Shown here: one piece after another, positions 16,924 through 25,205 of the stretch
Position numbering within the stretch: position 1 is the stretch's first letter
Layout: each line of letters starts with the position of its first letter
From: Desulfobacula sp.
Lineage (GTDB): Bacteria > Desulfobacterota > Desulfobacteria > Desulfobacterales > Desulfobacteraceae
Direction: 5' to 3'
DNA: 52,603 nucleotides
NCBI GenBank assembly: GCA_018645325.1
Contig: JABGOU010000025.1
Coordinates: forward strand, 1-52,603
Notes under the pieces: model-generated
What the model was told of the DNA's origin: nothing
The model's input: only the letters and a program-made list of their open reading frames with translations
Databases searched by the model: none
Position numbers and translations under genes: made by a program

Positions 16924-17535
16924 ATGAAATTTGACTGTACAGGTGTGATTCTGGCAGGTGGAAAAAACAGCAGGCTTCCAGGGGGAAAAAAAGCCTTTCG
17001 AAAGATCGGTGATGCCATGATCCTTGAAACCATTTATGACTTGTTTTCAAGACTTTTTAAAGAGGTCATTATAGTGGTAAACGAGCCCAGGGAGTTTTCA
17101 GGCTGGGATATGATGGTTGTAACAGATATTATACCGTCAAAGTGTGCCCTTGCAGGCATTCATACAGGGCTTTTTTATGCATCCTATCCCTATGCTTATG
17201 TAACTGCCTGTGATACGCCTTTTGTCAAACAATCTGTTGTAGAATATATTGTAGGCAGTATAAGCCCCGGGTATGAAGTAATTATCCCCCGAACAGATGA
17301 TGGTCTTGAGACATTGTTCGCAGTGTATTCAAAAGAATGTATCCCATTGATAGAAAAGACCCTCAATAATAATGTATTCATGATTAAAAAATTTTTTCGA
17401 AAAAAAAAGGTTAAGGAAATCCCTGTGGATAAATTGAAATTGATAGATCCCAAAATGCAGTTTATCTTTAATGTAAATACACCAAAAGATCTTGAAAAAG
17501 CGAAAATAATGGCAAAACAACAGACAAATAAATAG
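16924..17535 (+). CDS. mobA: Molybdenum cofactor guanylyltransferase
   Basis: 203 residues, a GT-A-like nucleotidyltransferase. LAGGKNSRLPGGKKA at 10-24 is the GTP-binding signature; ALAGIHTGL near 85 and TACDTPFV near 94-101 complete the active site. It attaches GMP to molybdopterin-metal to give the bis-MGD cofactor of formate dehydrogenase-like enzymes. It lies divergent from pyrR-moaB and upstream of a moaE-like gene, fitting the cofactor theme. Confidence 0.88.
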   Translation: MKFDCTGVILAGGKNSRLPGGKKAFRKIGDAMILETIYDLFSRLFKEVIIVVNEPREFSGWDMMVVTDIIPSKCALAGIHTGLFYASYPYAYVTACDTPFVKQSVVEYIVGSISPGYEVIIPRTDDGLETLFAVYSKECIPLIEKTLNNNVFMIKKFFRKKKVKEIPVDKLKLIDPKMQFIFNVNTPKDLEKAKIMAKQQTNK

Positions 17536-17584
17536 TGTTTGAATAAAAATTTTTAGATTTTCGATCAAAATTAAGGAGTGAGAT

Positions 17585-17953
17585 ATGGATATAGGAACAT
17601 TAATTGATCAGATAAAACAACATCCTGATTACCATAAGGCCGGGATGATTTTATGCCATAATGGTGTGGTAAGGGCAACATCAAGGGAAGGCGATGAAGT
17701 TACAGGTCTTGAAATCGTTGTTGATCATAAAAGGCTGAGTCAAATTATTTCAGAGCAGAAAAAAAGACCAGGTATTGTCGATATTCTGATTCATATTAAT
17801 GAAGGCAAACCACTTTCCGTTGGAGAAGATGTGATGTTTCTTGTAGTTGCCGGGGATATAAGGGAGAATGTGCTTGAAACATTGACTGACACCTTGAACC
17901 TGGTTAAGGCGGAAGTGACCAGCAAAAAACAATATTTTGTTGAAAGACCATAA
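17585..17953 (+). CDS. moaE: MoaE-like molybdopterin synthase large subunit homologue
   Basis: 122 residues, shorter than the ~150 of E. coli MoaE. The pattern GVVRATSREGDEVTGLEIVVDHKRL...GKPLSVGEDVMFLVVAGDIRENVL...VKAEVTSKKQYF follows MoaE through its core, including C-terminal lysines where the family keeps its catalytic ones; the usual LEYEAY and PIWK motifs are diverged. The start has a clear AAGGAG site. It should move sulfur from MoaD onto the pterin precursor. No moaD is visible, so the partner is elsewhere or this is a specialised paralogue. Confidence 0.75.
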   Translation: MDIGTLIDQIKQHPDYHKAGMILCHNGVVRATSREGDEVTGLEIVVDHKRLSQIISEQKKRPGIVDILIHINEGKPLSVGEDVMFLVVAGDIRENVLETLTDTLNLVKAEVTSKKQYFVERP

Positions 17954-17955
17954 TT

Positions 17956-18056
17956 TTCCCAACTACTGCGTTAAATTGCAAATTTTAATCCTCAAAGTAC
18001 CTTAGTACTACTCTGGTTAAAATTTTTATTTGCCTTGTATTTGTAGAAAATTCTGG
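17956..18056. repeat. GTAC-centred hairpin repeat, copy A
   Basis: A run of imperfect complementary arms centres on CTCAAAGTACCTTAGTACTACTC. It aligns along its whole length with 24990-25095: CCCAxCT, TGCGTTA, AATCCTC, GTACxxTAGTAC, CTCxGGTT, TGCCTTGxAT. It starts three bases after the moaE stop and may also end that transcript. Confidence 0.6.
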
Positions 18057-18115
18057 CCTTTCAAGAAAATCAGGCTTTAGAAACAATCATTTAAGTATGG
18101 ATATGAAAAAATATT

Positions 18116-18251
18116 GTAATTATTCAGCTCTTAAGATTGAAACCGCCCTGTCTGATGGATATTTTTGTTCGATGCTAAACGCTTAACCTCCTGCAAATAT
18201 CCATCAGGCAGGGCTTTGGAGATAACTTTTTTTAACGGGCTGAACAATTAA
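18116..18251. repeat. 136-bp palindromic dispersed repeat, copy 2 (MITE-like)
   Basis: Begins GTAATTATTCAGC and ends GCTGAACAATTA, with inner arms GCCCTGTCTGATGGATATTT (18145-18164) and the near-perfect complement 18195-18214, around the loop containing GCTTAACCTCC. It is homologous to 14984-15118 and sits 20 bases before the moaC start, so it would be transcribed as part of the moaC leader. Confidence 0.72.
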
Positions 18252-18271
18252 AAAATATAAAAGGTTAGAAA

Positions 18272-18748
18272 ATGACTGATTTTACGCATATTGATAAAGA
18301 CGGCAGGGTTAGAATGGTGGATGTCGGAGATAAGGCCATGACAAAGAGGGTTGCCGTTGTTGCAGGCAGAATTTCAATGGAGAAGGGCACCCTTGCAAGG
18401 ATCATGGATGAAAAAGTGAAAAAGGGAAATGTCCTTGAAACAGCAAGAATTGCAGGTGTGATGGCGGCAAAGAGAACATCGGATCTTATCCCCATGTGCC
18501 ATCCCTTAAATATAAGCCATGCCAGGGTGGATTTTGCTTTTGATGTTAAAAATTGTGCCATTGATATTGAGGCTGAGGTTTCGTTGACGGGTAAAACCGG
18601 TGTGGAAATGGAAGCTTTGACAGCCGCTTCTGTTGCTGCTTTAACCATATATGACATGTGCAAATCCTATGACAGGGCAATGAGAATATCAAATATTTAT
18701 TTGAAATCCAAATCAGGGGGTAAAAGCGGAACATATACTGCAAAATAA
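18272..18748 (+). CDS. moaC: Cyclic pyranopterin monophosphate synthase
   Basis: 158 residues, matching MoaC length. The signature MCHPLNISHARVDF begins at 75, and Asp128/Lys131 in ALTIYDMCK are the expected catalytic pair. It converts the MoaA product to cyclic pyranopterin monophosphate, the first committed Moco step. moaA is not in the window. The leader contains a long palindromic repeat whose 3' end is 20 bases from the ATG. Confidence 0.96.
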   Translation: MTDFTHIDKDGRVRMVDVGDKAMTKRVAVVAGRISMEKGTLARIMDEKVKKGNVLETARIAGVMAAKRTSDLIPMCHPLNISHARVDFAFDVKNCAIDIEAEVSLTGKTGVEMEALTAASVAALTIYDMCKSYDRAMRISNIYLKSKSGGKSGTYTAK

Positions 18749-18767
18749 TATAGCCACCCTTGAAAAT

Positions 18768-19925
18768 TTGACCTATCTTGGGATTGGCTTTTTTGTGGGG
18801 GTTATTGTCTGCGGCATTCTTGCAAGGTCAGGGGTCTTATTATCTTCAAAAAAATTGAAAACACTTTCCCACGAGGCTTTGTTTGATAATTCTGCCAGAT
18901 TCATGGAACTTGCGGATAAATATTTTTCTTCTTATGTGAAAGAAGCCAAAAAAGATTTTGATATCAAGGGAAATGAGATATTACGAACGGTAGACCCTGT
19001 GAGACAGACCCTTGATAAGTACGAAGCCCATCTTAATATCATGGAAAAAGACAGGGAAAAAGCATATGGTTCCATTTCTGAAAAACTTTTGGAAATGGGA
19101 AAAAACCAGACCCTTCTTCACATTGAAACAGGAAATCTCGTAAAAGCGTTAAGGGTTCCCCATGTCAGGGGGCGGTGGGGAGAAATTACCTTAAAGAGGG
19201 TGGCGGAACTTGCCGGTATGACCGAGTATTGTGACTTTTACGAGCAGGTTTCATCAGGAGGGGGCAAAGGGTCCATTCGCCCTGATATGGTTGTCACACT
19301 TCCTGAAAACCGAAAAATTATTATTGATTCAAAGGTTCCATTGATGGCCTATCTGGATGCCCTTGAAGCTTCCGGCGAAAAGGAAAAACAAGAACGTTTG
19401 AAAGATCATGGCCGCCAGGTAATGATGCATATTTCAAACCTGTCATCCAAGAATTATTTTCAACATATTTCCCCTAGCCCTGAATTTGTTGTCCTGTTCA
19501 TACCAGGGGAAAATTTTTTTTCAGCTGCTTTAACTATTCATCCGGACCTGATTGAAAAAGGGATTGAAAAAGGGGTGATTCTTGCTACCCCCACTACGCT
19601 GATAGCCATGTTAAAGTCGGTTTCATATTCCTGGAGACAAAAAAAAGGTTATGAAAATGCTGAAGAGATTAGAAACCTGGGCAAAGAACTTTTTTCAAGG
19701 CTCTGTAGTATGACCGACAATATCAACCACCTTGGAAAGGATATTGAAAAGTGCACTGCAACCTATAACAGGGCAGTGGGTGCAATGGAGACAAGGGTTA
19801 TGACTACAGCAAAAAAACTAAAAGATCTTGAAGTATCTTCCCAGTCAATGGAAGACCTGCAGAAAATAGAGGATTCAAAGACAAATACTAAAGAATTTAA
19901 CAGACTGTATCAAAAGAATGAATAA
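18768..19925 (+). CDS. rmuC: DNA recombination protein RmuC
   Basis: About 385 residues. An N-terminal membrane anchor (GIGFFVGVIVCGILA) is followed by a helical region and the RmuC domain, recognised by VRGRWGEITLKRVAELAGM, SIRPDMVVTLPENRKIIIDSKVP and the GVILATPTTLIAMLKSV segment. RmuC limits inversion events and carries a restriction-nuclease-like fold. The frame has no ATG near its start; TTG at 18768 is used here, with poor Shine-Dalgarno, and a non-standard start slightly upstream is possible. It follows moaC by 19 bases and overlaps mltA by 8. Confidence 0.88.
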   Translation: MTYLGIGFFVGVIVCGILARSGVLLSSKKLKTLSHEALFDNSARFMELADKYFSSYVKEAKKDFDIKGNEILRTVDPVRQTLDKYEAHLNIMEKDREKAYGSISEKLLEMGKNQTLLHIETGNLVKALRVPHVRGRWGEITLKRVAELAGMTEYCDFYEQVSSGGGKGSIRPDMVVTLPENRKIIIDSKVPLMAYLDALEASGEKEKQERLKDHGRQVMMHISNLSSKNYFQHISPSPEFVVLFIPGENFFSAALTIHPDLIEKGIEKGVILATPTTLIAMLKSVSYSWRQKKGYENAEEIRNLGKELFSRLCSMTDNINHLGKDIEKCTATYNRAVGAMETRVMTTAKKLKDLEVSSQSMEDLQKIEDSKTNTKEFNRLYQKNE

Positions 19926-21138
19926 AATTCCATTAAAGTCCATCTGGATTTTTGGGTTTGTGGTCATTATCTGTTTTTTTAATGGGTGCCATCCCGGGAT
20001 CAAAAAAGACACAACACCTTTTGGCTCCTTGAAAAAACTAAGCACTGAATCCTATCCTGTATTTGTTGATAATAATGAATTTCAAGGCTTAACAGATTCA
20101 ATAAATAAAAGTCTTTTGTATTTTAATAAAGTTCCTTTGACAAGAAAGTACCATTATGGAAGACAGATATATACGGCCGCACATATGATTTTGTCTTTGG
20201 AAACCTTTAAAAGTTTTCTGGAAAAAAAACCTTCGGTAAAAGCTTTAAATGATTTTATAAAATCTGATTTTATTGTTTATGAAGCAGCAGGAAATGAGGA
20301 TGGCAAAGTCCTTTTTACAGGATATTTTGAGCCGGTCTTTGACGGACGGATTAAAAAGAGTGCTGATTTTCAGTATCCGGTTTATTCAAGACCTGAGGAT
20401 TTGCTGGAAATTGATTTGTCTGCATTTTCCAATAAATACAAGGATAACAAAAGGCTTATGGCAAGGCTTATAGATTCAAGGCGTGCAGTGCCTTATTATT
20501 CAAGAAAGCAAATTAATGCTATAGAAGATTTTTATACAAGATCCAAGCCTGTTGTATGGCTTAAAAGCCGTGTGGATAGGTTTTTTCTGGAAGTTCAGGG
20601 ATCGGGTAGAATTGATCTGGGCCAGGGTGATGTGTTAAGGGTTCACTATGCTGCAAGCAATGGAAAAAAATACCGATCAATAGGGAGATACCTGATCAGG
20701 AAAAATGAAATTTTAAAAGAAAATATGTCCATGCAGGCAATAAGAAACTGGCTTGAGCTGCATCCTCAAAGGATGGATGAAGTTTTGCACCACAATGAGA
20801 GTTTTGTTTTTTTCAAAAAAGAAGATGGCGGGCCTTATGGAAGCCTTGGTGTAGAAGTCACAGCTTTTCGTTCAATTGCAACTGACAGCAGGTTATTTCC
20901 AAAAGGAGCATTATGCTTTATGCAGGCCCAATTGCCGGATAAAAATAACAACCCTGATTTAAAGCAATGGAAAAACTCCTCTCTTTTTGTGTTGAATCAG
21001 GATACAGGAGGTGCCATTAAAGGGACTGCAAGGGCTGACCTTTTTTGCGGGAATGGTGAGTATGCCGAATTTACAGCAGGCCGCTTGAATAAATATGGAA
21101 AGTTATTTTTTCTTGTCTTGAAGGAGACTTGGAAATAA
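19918..21138 (+). CDS. mltA: Membrane-bound lytic murein transglycosylase A
   Basis: 406 residues. A hydrophobic signal ends in FFNGC, giving a lipobox Cys at 24, so an outer-membrane lipoprotein is expected. The MltA barrel spans roughly 110-300 (VLFTGYFEPVFDGR, FFLEVQGSGRIDL), and the C-terminal 3D domain ends with LNQDTGGAIKGTARADLFCGNG, containing the catalytic Asp region. It cleaves the glycan strand of peptidoglycan, leaving anhydro-muropeptides. It overlaps rmuC by 8 bp and converges on tupC. Confidence 0.93.
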   Translation: MNKIPLKSIWIFGFVVIICFFNGCHPGIKKDTTPFGSLKKLSTESYPVFVDNNEFQGLTDSINKSLLYFNKVPLTRKYHYGRQIYTAAHMILSLETFKSFLEKKPSVKALNDFIKSDFIVYEAAGNEDGKVLFTGYFEPVFDGRIKKSADFQYPVYSRPEDLLEIDLSAFSNKYKDNKRLMARLIDSRRAVPYYSRKQINAIEDFYTRSKPVVWLKSRVDRFFLEVQGSGRIDLGQGDVLRVHYAASNGKKYRSIGRYLIRKNEILKENMSMQAIRNWLELHPQRMDEVLHHNESFVFFKKEDGGPYGSLGVEVTAFRSIATDSRLFPKGALCFMQAQLPDKNNNPDLKQWKNSSLFVLNQDTGGAIKGTARADLFCGNGEYAEFTAGRLNKYGKLFFLVLKETWK

Positions 21139-21141
21139 TCT

Positions 21142-22170
21142 TTAAATCCATTCAACATCGTGTGCGTGAAATTTTAAGACAACCTTTTTGCCCGGATAAA
21201 GATTAAGAAGGCGGATCTTTTCCGGGGAAAGCTTTAGTATTAAAGAAAGATCGTTGATAGATATGGTGGCCATGATGGTTTCGCTCTTTTTTTCCAGAAG
21301 CATGGAAGCGATATGGCCGGATAATTGATTGAGATGGCCATTGCCGGGTTGTTTTTCAAGATCAATGGAAATATGTTTCTTTTTGATAATGGCTGTGCAT
21401 GCAGTTTGTTCAGGAAGGTTCAGGGTTATGATCTGCCCATCCTCAAGATTTTTTATAAGGGTTTTTTTATCCTGTTTTTCAAAGGGACCTGTGATAATAT
21501 TTTCAATGCCCGTGGAAAAGATATTGCCTTTGAATATCGAAAGCTGCCGGTCACTTATGGAGTACAGCCATTGAAGATCATGGCTTGCTATAACCAGAGT
21601 GGTCCCCCAAAGCTTTCTTGCGTTTAAGGATGCCTCGCGGATCAGCCTGGCACTTTCCGTGTCAACGCTTGCGACGGGCTCATCAAGCAGCAGGACTTCA
21701 GGCTTTAAGATCAGCCGGGCTGCCATGGCAACTCTCTGGGCTTCTCCACCGGAAAGTTCGTGCCAGAGTCTTGCGGCAAAATTTTCATAGTCAAGCCCGA
21801 CATTTAAAAGTGCTTTTTTAACCCTTTTTTCAATATTGTTTTTTTCTTTTCTGATTTTTAATCCATAGGCTATGTTTTCAAAAACAGTTCGTTTTAACAG
21901 ATAGGGTTTCTGGGTTAAAAGGGTCACCCGCGACCGGACAGTGGAAGAAAAGGGCAGTTCCGGTCGTCCTTTGTAAAGGATGCTTCCCATACTTGGTTTC
22001 TGGGCAAAGGCCAAAAGCTTTAAAAGCGTGCTTTTACCGCTGCCGTTAGGTCCGATAAGACCTGTAATCGACCCGTTTTCAATTTTCAGGCGATCAATAT
22101 CAAGCACTTTTTTGTCACCATAATAGTGACGAATGTCTTTTAAATGGTATGCCGGCTCAAGGTTTGTCAT
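21142..22170 (-). CDS. tupC: Tungstate ABC transporter ATP-binding protein
   Basis: 342 residues. Walker A GPNGSGKST at 40-48, ABC signature LSGGEAQ at 139-145 and Walker B LLLDEP at 160-165. From ~235 there is an extra C-terminal region with a molybdate/tungstate-binding-like TOBE pattern (CTAIIKKKHISIDL, IMATISINDLSLILKLSPEKI), which may sense the oxyanion in the cytoplasm. The ATG overlaps the tupB stop by 4 bp. Substrate assignment rests on the adjacent TupA. Confidence 0.87.
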   Translation of the reverse strand: MTNLEPAYHLKDIRHYYGDKKVLDIDRLKIENGSITGLIGPNGSGKSTLLKLLAFAQKPSMGSILYKGRPELPFSSTVRSRVTLLTQKPYLLKRTVFENIAYGLKIRKEKNNIEKRVKKALLNVGLDYENFAARLWHELSGGEAQRVAMAARLILKPEVLLLDEPVASVDTESARLIREASLNARKLWGTTLVIASHDLQWLYSISDRQLSIFKGNIFSTGIENIITGPFEKQDKKTLIKNLEDGQIITLNLPEQTACTAIIKKKHISIDLEKQPGNGHLNQLSGHIASMLLEKKSETIMATISINDLSLILKLSPEKIRLLNLYPGKKVVLKFHAHDVEWI

Positions 22171-22853
22171 TGTTTCCTTAAAAAAGACAGGGACAGGTTC
22201 ACGATAAATGCAATGCTTATTAAAACAATCCCCAGGGCAATACCATTGGCAAAAAGTCCTTTGTTTGTCTCAAGTGCAATGGCTGTGGTAACTGTCCGGG
22301 TGTGGTATTTAATATTGCCTCCAACCATCATGGATATGCCGACTTCGGTCAGCACTCTTCCATAGGCTGTGACGGCTGCAGCCAGGATGCCAAACCTGAC
22401 TTCCCAGAGACAGGTGGCAATGATATTTCGTTTGCCGGCACCAAGAGAGACAAGGGTCAGTTTCAGATCTGTATCAATGCCTTCAATGGTGGAAGCTGTA
22501 ATTGCCGCCACTATTGGAAATGCAAGGATGGTCTGACCGATGGCAATTCCAGTAAGGGTAAAAAGAAGGCCCAGTCCACCCAGGGGTCCCTGGTGTGAAA
22601 TAAAGGCGTATACTGCAAGGCCGATAAATACAGTTGGCAGGGCAAGCATGGTATCAAGAAGAGTTCTCAGCTGTTTTTTGCCCGTAAAATCGAAATATCC
22701 AATAAGGAAACCACAGGGCAGTCCTGCTCCAATGCTCAAAAGCATGGAGCAGGTGGATACTTTTAATGTTGCCCAGACAGCAGTCCAGGTTGAGCTGTCA
22801 CCGCTTACCAGAAGCTCAAAAGCTTTGATAAAGCCTGCAACAATAAAGTCCAT
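22167..22853 (-). CDS. tupB: Tungstate ABC transporter permease
   Basis: 228 residues with about five or six membrane spans. TVFIGLAVYAFISHQGPLGGLGLLFT and the EAA-like loop LVSLGAGKRNIIATCLWEVRFG fit the TupB/ModB permease group. It forms the inner-membrane channel with TupC as motor. It overlaps tupC by 4 bp and follows tupA by 12 bases. Confidence 0.9.
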   Translation of the reverse strand: MDFIVAGFIKAFELLVSGDSSTWTAVWATLKVSTCSMLLSIGAGLPCGFLIGYFDFTGKKQLRTLLDTMLALPTVFIGLAVYAFISHQGPLGGLGLLFTLTGIAIGQTILAFPIVAAITASTIEGIDTDLKLTLVSLGAGKRNIIATCLWEVRFGILAAAVTAYGRVLTEVGISMMVGGNIKYHTRTVTTAIALETNKGLFANGIALGIVLISIAFIVNLSLSFLRKQ

Positions 22854-22865
22854 AATATCCTTTAA

Positions 22866-23696
22866 CTATTTTGCGTTTGGTATAAACAGCTCTTTGCCAA
22901 GCAGCCTGAACTCTTTTATCAGGTTCTGGGCATTTTGTGAAGCCATCCAGTTTGAGAATTGAATCGCTAAATCATATTTGGCGTTGGGACAGTTTTTTGG
23001 ATCAAGGGTTAATACACTGTATTGATTCAAGAGGATCTTGTCTCCCTCAACCAGAACTTTTAAGGGCGCGTTGCCGCCTTTCTGGGACTGGTACTTAATA
23101 TAGGTTCCCCTGTCTGTCATGGTGTATCCATTCCTTTCCTGGGCAACATTGATGGTGGCAAGCATCCCCTGTCCTGTCTGAACATACCATTTTTCTTTGT
23201 CAGGTATTGAGATACCGGCATTTTCCCATAAAAGCTTTTCTTTTTTGTTTGTTCCGGAATCATCGCCCCGGCTCATGAACATGGCCTGTTTGTTTTTAAC
23301 AGCGTTTAAGGCATCGGATATGCTTTTGCCCTTTATGCCTGCGGGATCACTTTCAGGTCCGATGATAACAAAATCATTGTACATGACCTGTCTTCTGTCT
23401 TTTCCATATCCCTTTTCAATGTATTTTTTTTCTGCAGGGGGGGCATGAACCAGAAGGACATCAACGTCACAGTTCTGACCCAGTTTTAACGCCTTACCCG
23501 TTCCTGTGGCAGTCCATTTCAGGGCAATACCGGTTTCTTTTTCAAAGTGGGGGATAAGATAATCCAAAAGGCCTGTGTTATCCGTGCTGGTTGTTGTTGC
23601 CATCATTAGATTTTTGTTCTGGGCCTGGGCATTGATGGCCAGAATCATCACTAAAAGAGCTGCTAAAATACTTAGAAAAATTTTCTTCTTATTCAT
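22866..23696 (-). CDS. tupA: Tungstate-binding periplasmic protein
   Basis: 276 residues from ATG 23696, chosen because GGAGG lies eight bases upstream; a longer frame to 23729 lacks a site. The signal peptide ends AINAQA at 25. TTTSTDNTGLLDYL starting at 34 is the oxyanion-binding signature of TupA, and ATGTGKALKLGQNCDVDVLLVHAP is also family-typical. It captures tungstate for TupBC. Together with the Moco genes this suggests tungsten-containing oxidoreductases in the host. Confidence 0.92.
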   Translation of the reverse strand: MNKKKIFLSILAALLVMILAINAQAQNKNLMMATTTSTDNTGLLDYLIPHFEKETGIALKWTATGTGKALKLGQNCDVDVLLVHAPPAEKKYIEKGYGKDRRQVMYNDFVIIGPESDPAGIKGKSISDALNAVKNKQAMFMSRGDDSGTNKKEKLLWENAGISIPDKEKWYVQTGQGMLATINVAQERNGYTMTDRGTYIKYQSQKGGNAPLKVLVEGDKILLNQYSVLTLDPKNCPNAKYDLAIQFSNWMASQNAQNLIKEFRLLGKELFIPNAK

Positions 23697-23850
23697 TATT
23701 AAGCCTCCATATTCCAATAAACTATTCAAAAGTGCTCAGTCAAAATGTGGTAGGGATATGTTAATATTGGATAGGAGTCAAGGGTATCTTTGAAAATATT
23801 GGAGAATATAGAAAACAATAACCTATACAAACCAAAAATTACAATTAATA

Positions 23851-24099
23851 TTATCGATCTTTTAGAAAAAGACTATGATATTCATCTTCTAAGAGATGAA
23901 GTTTTAATTTGTCGTTAATGAACAGGTAAATTTCTTCGAGCTCCGGATCAGACAGTCTTGGCAAAAGCGCTTCTAAAAAAGAGTCTTCAGAAAATTTTTG
24001 AAGATAAAACATGATGGTTTCTTCATCTGTTTTCCGGTCGAGCCCAAAAGCTCCAAGACCTTTATATTCCTGAACAAAATTGTGTGTATCTTTTTTCAT
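23851..24099 (-). CDS. Small hypothetical soluble protein
   Basis: 82 residues from ATG 24099 (GAGG about 12 bases upstream); a longer version starts at 24120 inside the upstream gene. The sequence (FVQEYKGLGAFGLDRKTDEETIMFYLQKF...LSDPELEEIYLFINDKL) has no membrane span or known motif. It is coupled to the amidohydrolase gene just upstream and is probably its operon partner. Function unknown. Confidence 0.65.
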   Translation of the reverse strand: MKKDTHNFVQEYKGLGAFGLDRKTDEETIMFYLQKFSEDSFLEALLPRLSDPELEEIYLFINDKLKLHLLEDEYHSLFLKDR

Positions 24100-24112
24100 A
24101 AGAATCAATCCT

Positions 24113-24952
24113 CTATTCATAAATCAGGGCAGCATTTTTGCCTAGTATTTGTTCTTTTTGAAAGCCATTAATATTTGAATTGTCAATATCTTTGTAATAC
24201 CGGTCAGGGGAAAGTAATGGGAAATCGGTTCCCAAAAGAATCTTTTCCATTATTCCTGCATCAGCGGCAACGTCATAGATTTGTGAGTCATATAAAAAAG
24301 GGGATGCTGCCGTGTCATACCATATGTTTTTTAAAACGCCTTTTGTTTCCTTTTTCATTGTGTTGTAAAGAAAAATTCCCCCTCCCCAGTGGGCCAATAT
24401 GATCTTATTTTCAGGAAAAGTTTTGGCAAGGGTATATATTTGCTCAAGGGTGATTGGTGTTTTGCCGGGATATTTGTGTCCTACAGGTTCATTTGTGTGG
24501 ATCATGCAGGGCAGGTTTCCTTTTTGCCTTAAAACGGTCATTACAGGCTCAAGGGAAGCCAAAGCCTTCTTGTCAATCCCGGAAAGATAAAATGCCAGTT
24601 CTCCTGCACCGCAGAGGCCTGCGTTGATACATCTCAGGGTTTCATCGGCAGCACCTTCCCAGGTGGCATCAAAACAGGCAAGCCCCTTAAGCCTGTCAGG
24701 ATGTTGTTGTACTAGTTCAATTATAAAGTCATTGTTTTGCTCTGTAAATTGGGGCGTACGCCAGGGAAACCCGCAAATAATGGAGATATCAACCCTGTGC
24801 CTGTCCATTGATTTTAATAAGTCAACAACATTGCATATGTCTGCTTTTGGTGAGTTGTAAAGCAATTTGAACTCAGGCTCATTGTCAAAATATCCGGAAC
24901 GATCCTGTTTGACCTGTTCCGGGAAGATATGGGTATGTGTATCAATTATCAT
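24113..24952 (-). CDS. Amidohydrolase-family (amidohydrolase 2) protein
   Basis: 279 residues with the metal-dependent TIM-barrel hydrolase layout: HTHIF near the N-terminus (5-9), a conserved MIHTNEP strand, KIILAHWGGG, and LLGTDFPL near the end, supplying His, His and Asp ligands. Such proteins cover decarboxylases, lactonases and hydrolases, so the substrate cannot be named. It is followed by a small hypothetical gene. No signal peptide; cytoplasmic. Confidence 0.82.
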   Translation of the reverse strand: MIIDTHTHIFPEQVKQDRSGYFDNEPEFKLLYNSPKADICNVVDLLKSMDRHRVDISIICGFPWRTPQFTEQNNDFIIELVQQHPDRLKGLACFDATWEGAADETLRCINAGLCGAGELAFYLSGIDKKALASLEPVMTVLRQKGNLPCMIHTNEPVGHKYPGKTPITLEQIYTLAKTFPENKIILAHWGGGIFLYNTMKKETKGVLKNIWYDTAASPFLYDSQIYDVAADAGIMEKILLGTDFPLLSPDRYYKDIDNSNINGFQKEQILGKNAALIYE

Positions 24953-24974
24953 GTTAATTATCCTAAATAGTGTT

Positions 24975-25100
24975 TGAACGAAAACTCACCCATCTGCGGC
25001 GTTACTTCGAAATCCTAAAATCCTCATGTACAATAGTACACTCCGGTTTCAGAATTTCTTGTGCCTTGCATATGGGCAACTTTTTGCCCAAACACGGGGT
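24975..25100. repeat. GTAC-centred hairpin repeat, copy B
   Basis: Homologous to 17956-18056. Its core is ATCCTCATGTACAATAGTACACTCC, with nested arms such as GTGTTTG near 24970 pairing with CAAACAC near 25090, and CCCATCTGC with GCATATGGG. The arms differ from copy A yet still pair, so the fold rather than the sequence is kept. Confidence 0.65.
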
Positions 25101-25124
25101 TTCCTTAAATAACCCGTTTAGTTA

Positions 25125-25153
25125 TTGTAAAATATCCTAGGGCAATATATATT
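25125..25153 (+). promoter_or_regulatory. Predicted promoter for the tetrapyrrole operon
   Basis: TTGTAA (25125-25130), 17 bases, TATATT (25148-25153), about 50 bases before the precorrin-2 dehydrogenase ATG. Confidence 0.5.
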
Positions 25154-25205
25154 AATTCATTTATGCAAACAAGAGCTTAGATCAGAACTTAAACAAGAGG
25201 CGGCA

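Larger units (their letters stand above)
17954..18271. other. Repeat-filled gap between moaE and moaC
   Basis: The 318-base gap contains two different palindromic dispersed repeats: a GTAC-centred hairpin element (17956-18056) and copy 2 of the 135-bp element (18116-18251). No gene is seen. Confidence 0.7.

Noticed and set aside
24990-25060. tRNA gene suggested by TTCGAAATCC
   Set aside because: No acceptor stem or anticodon arm can be folded around it; it belongs to the GTAC hairpin repeat.
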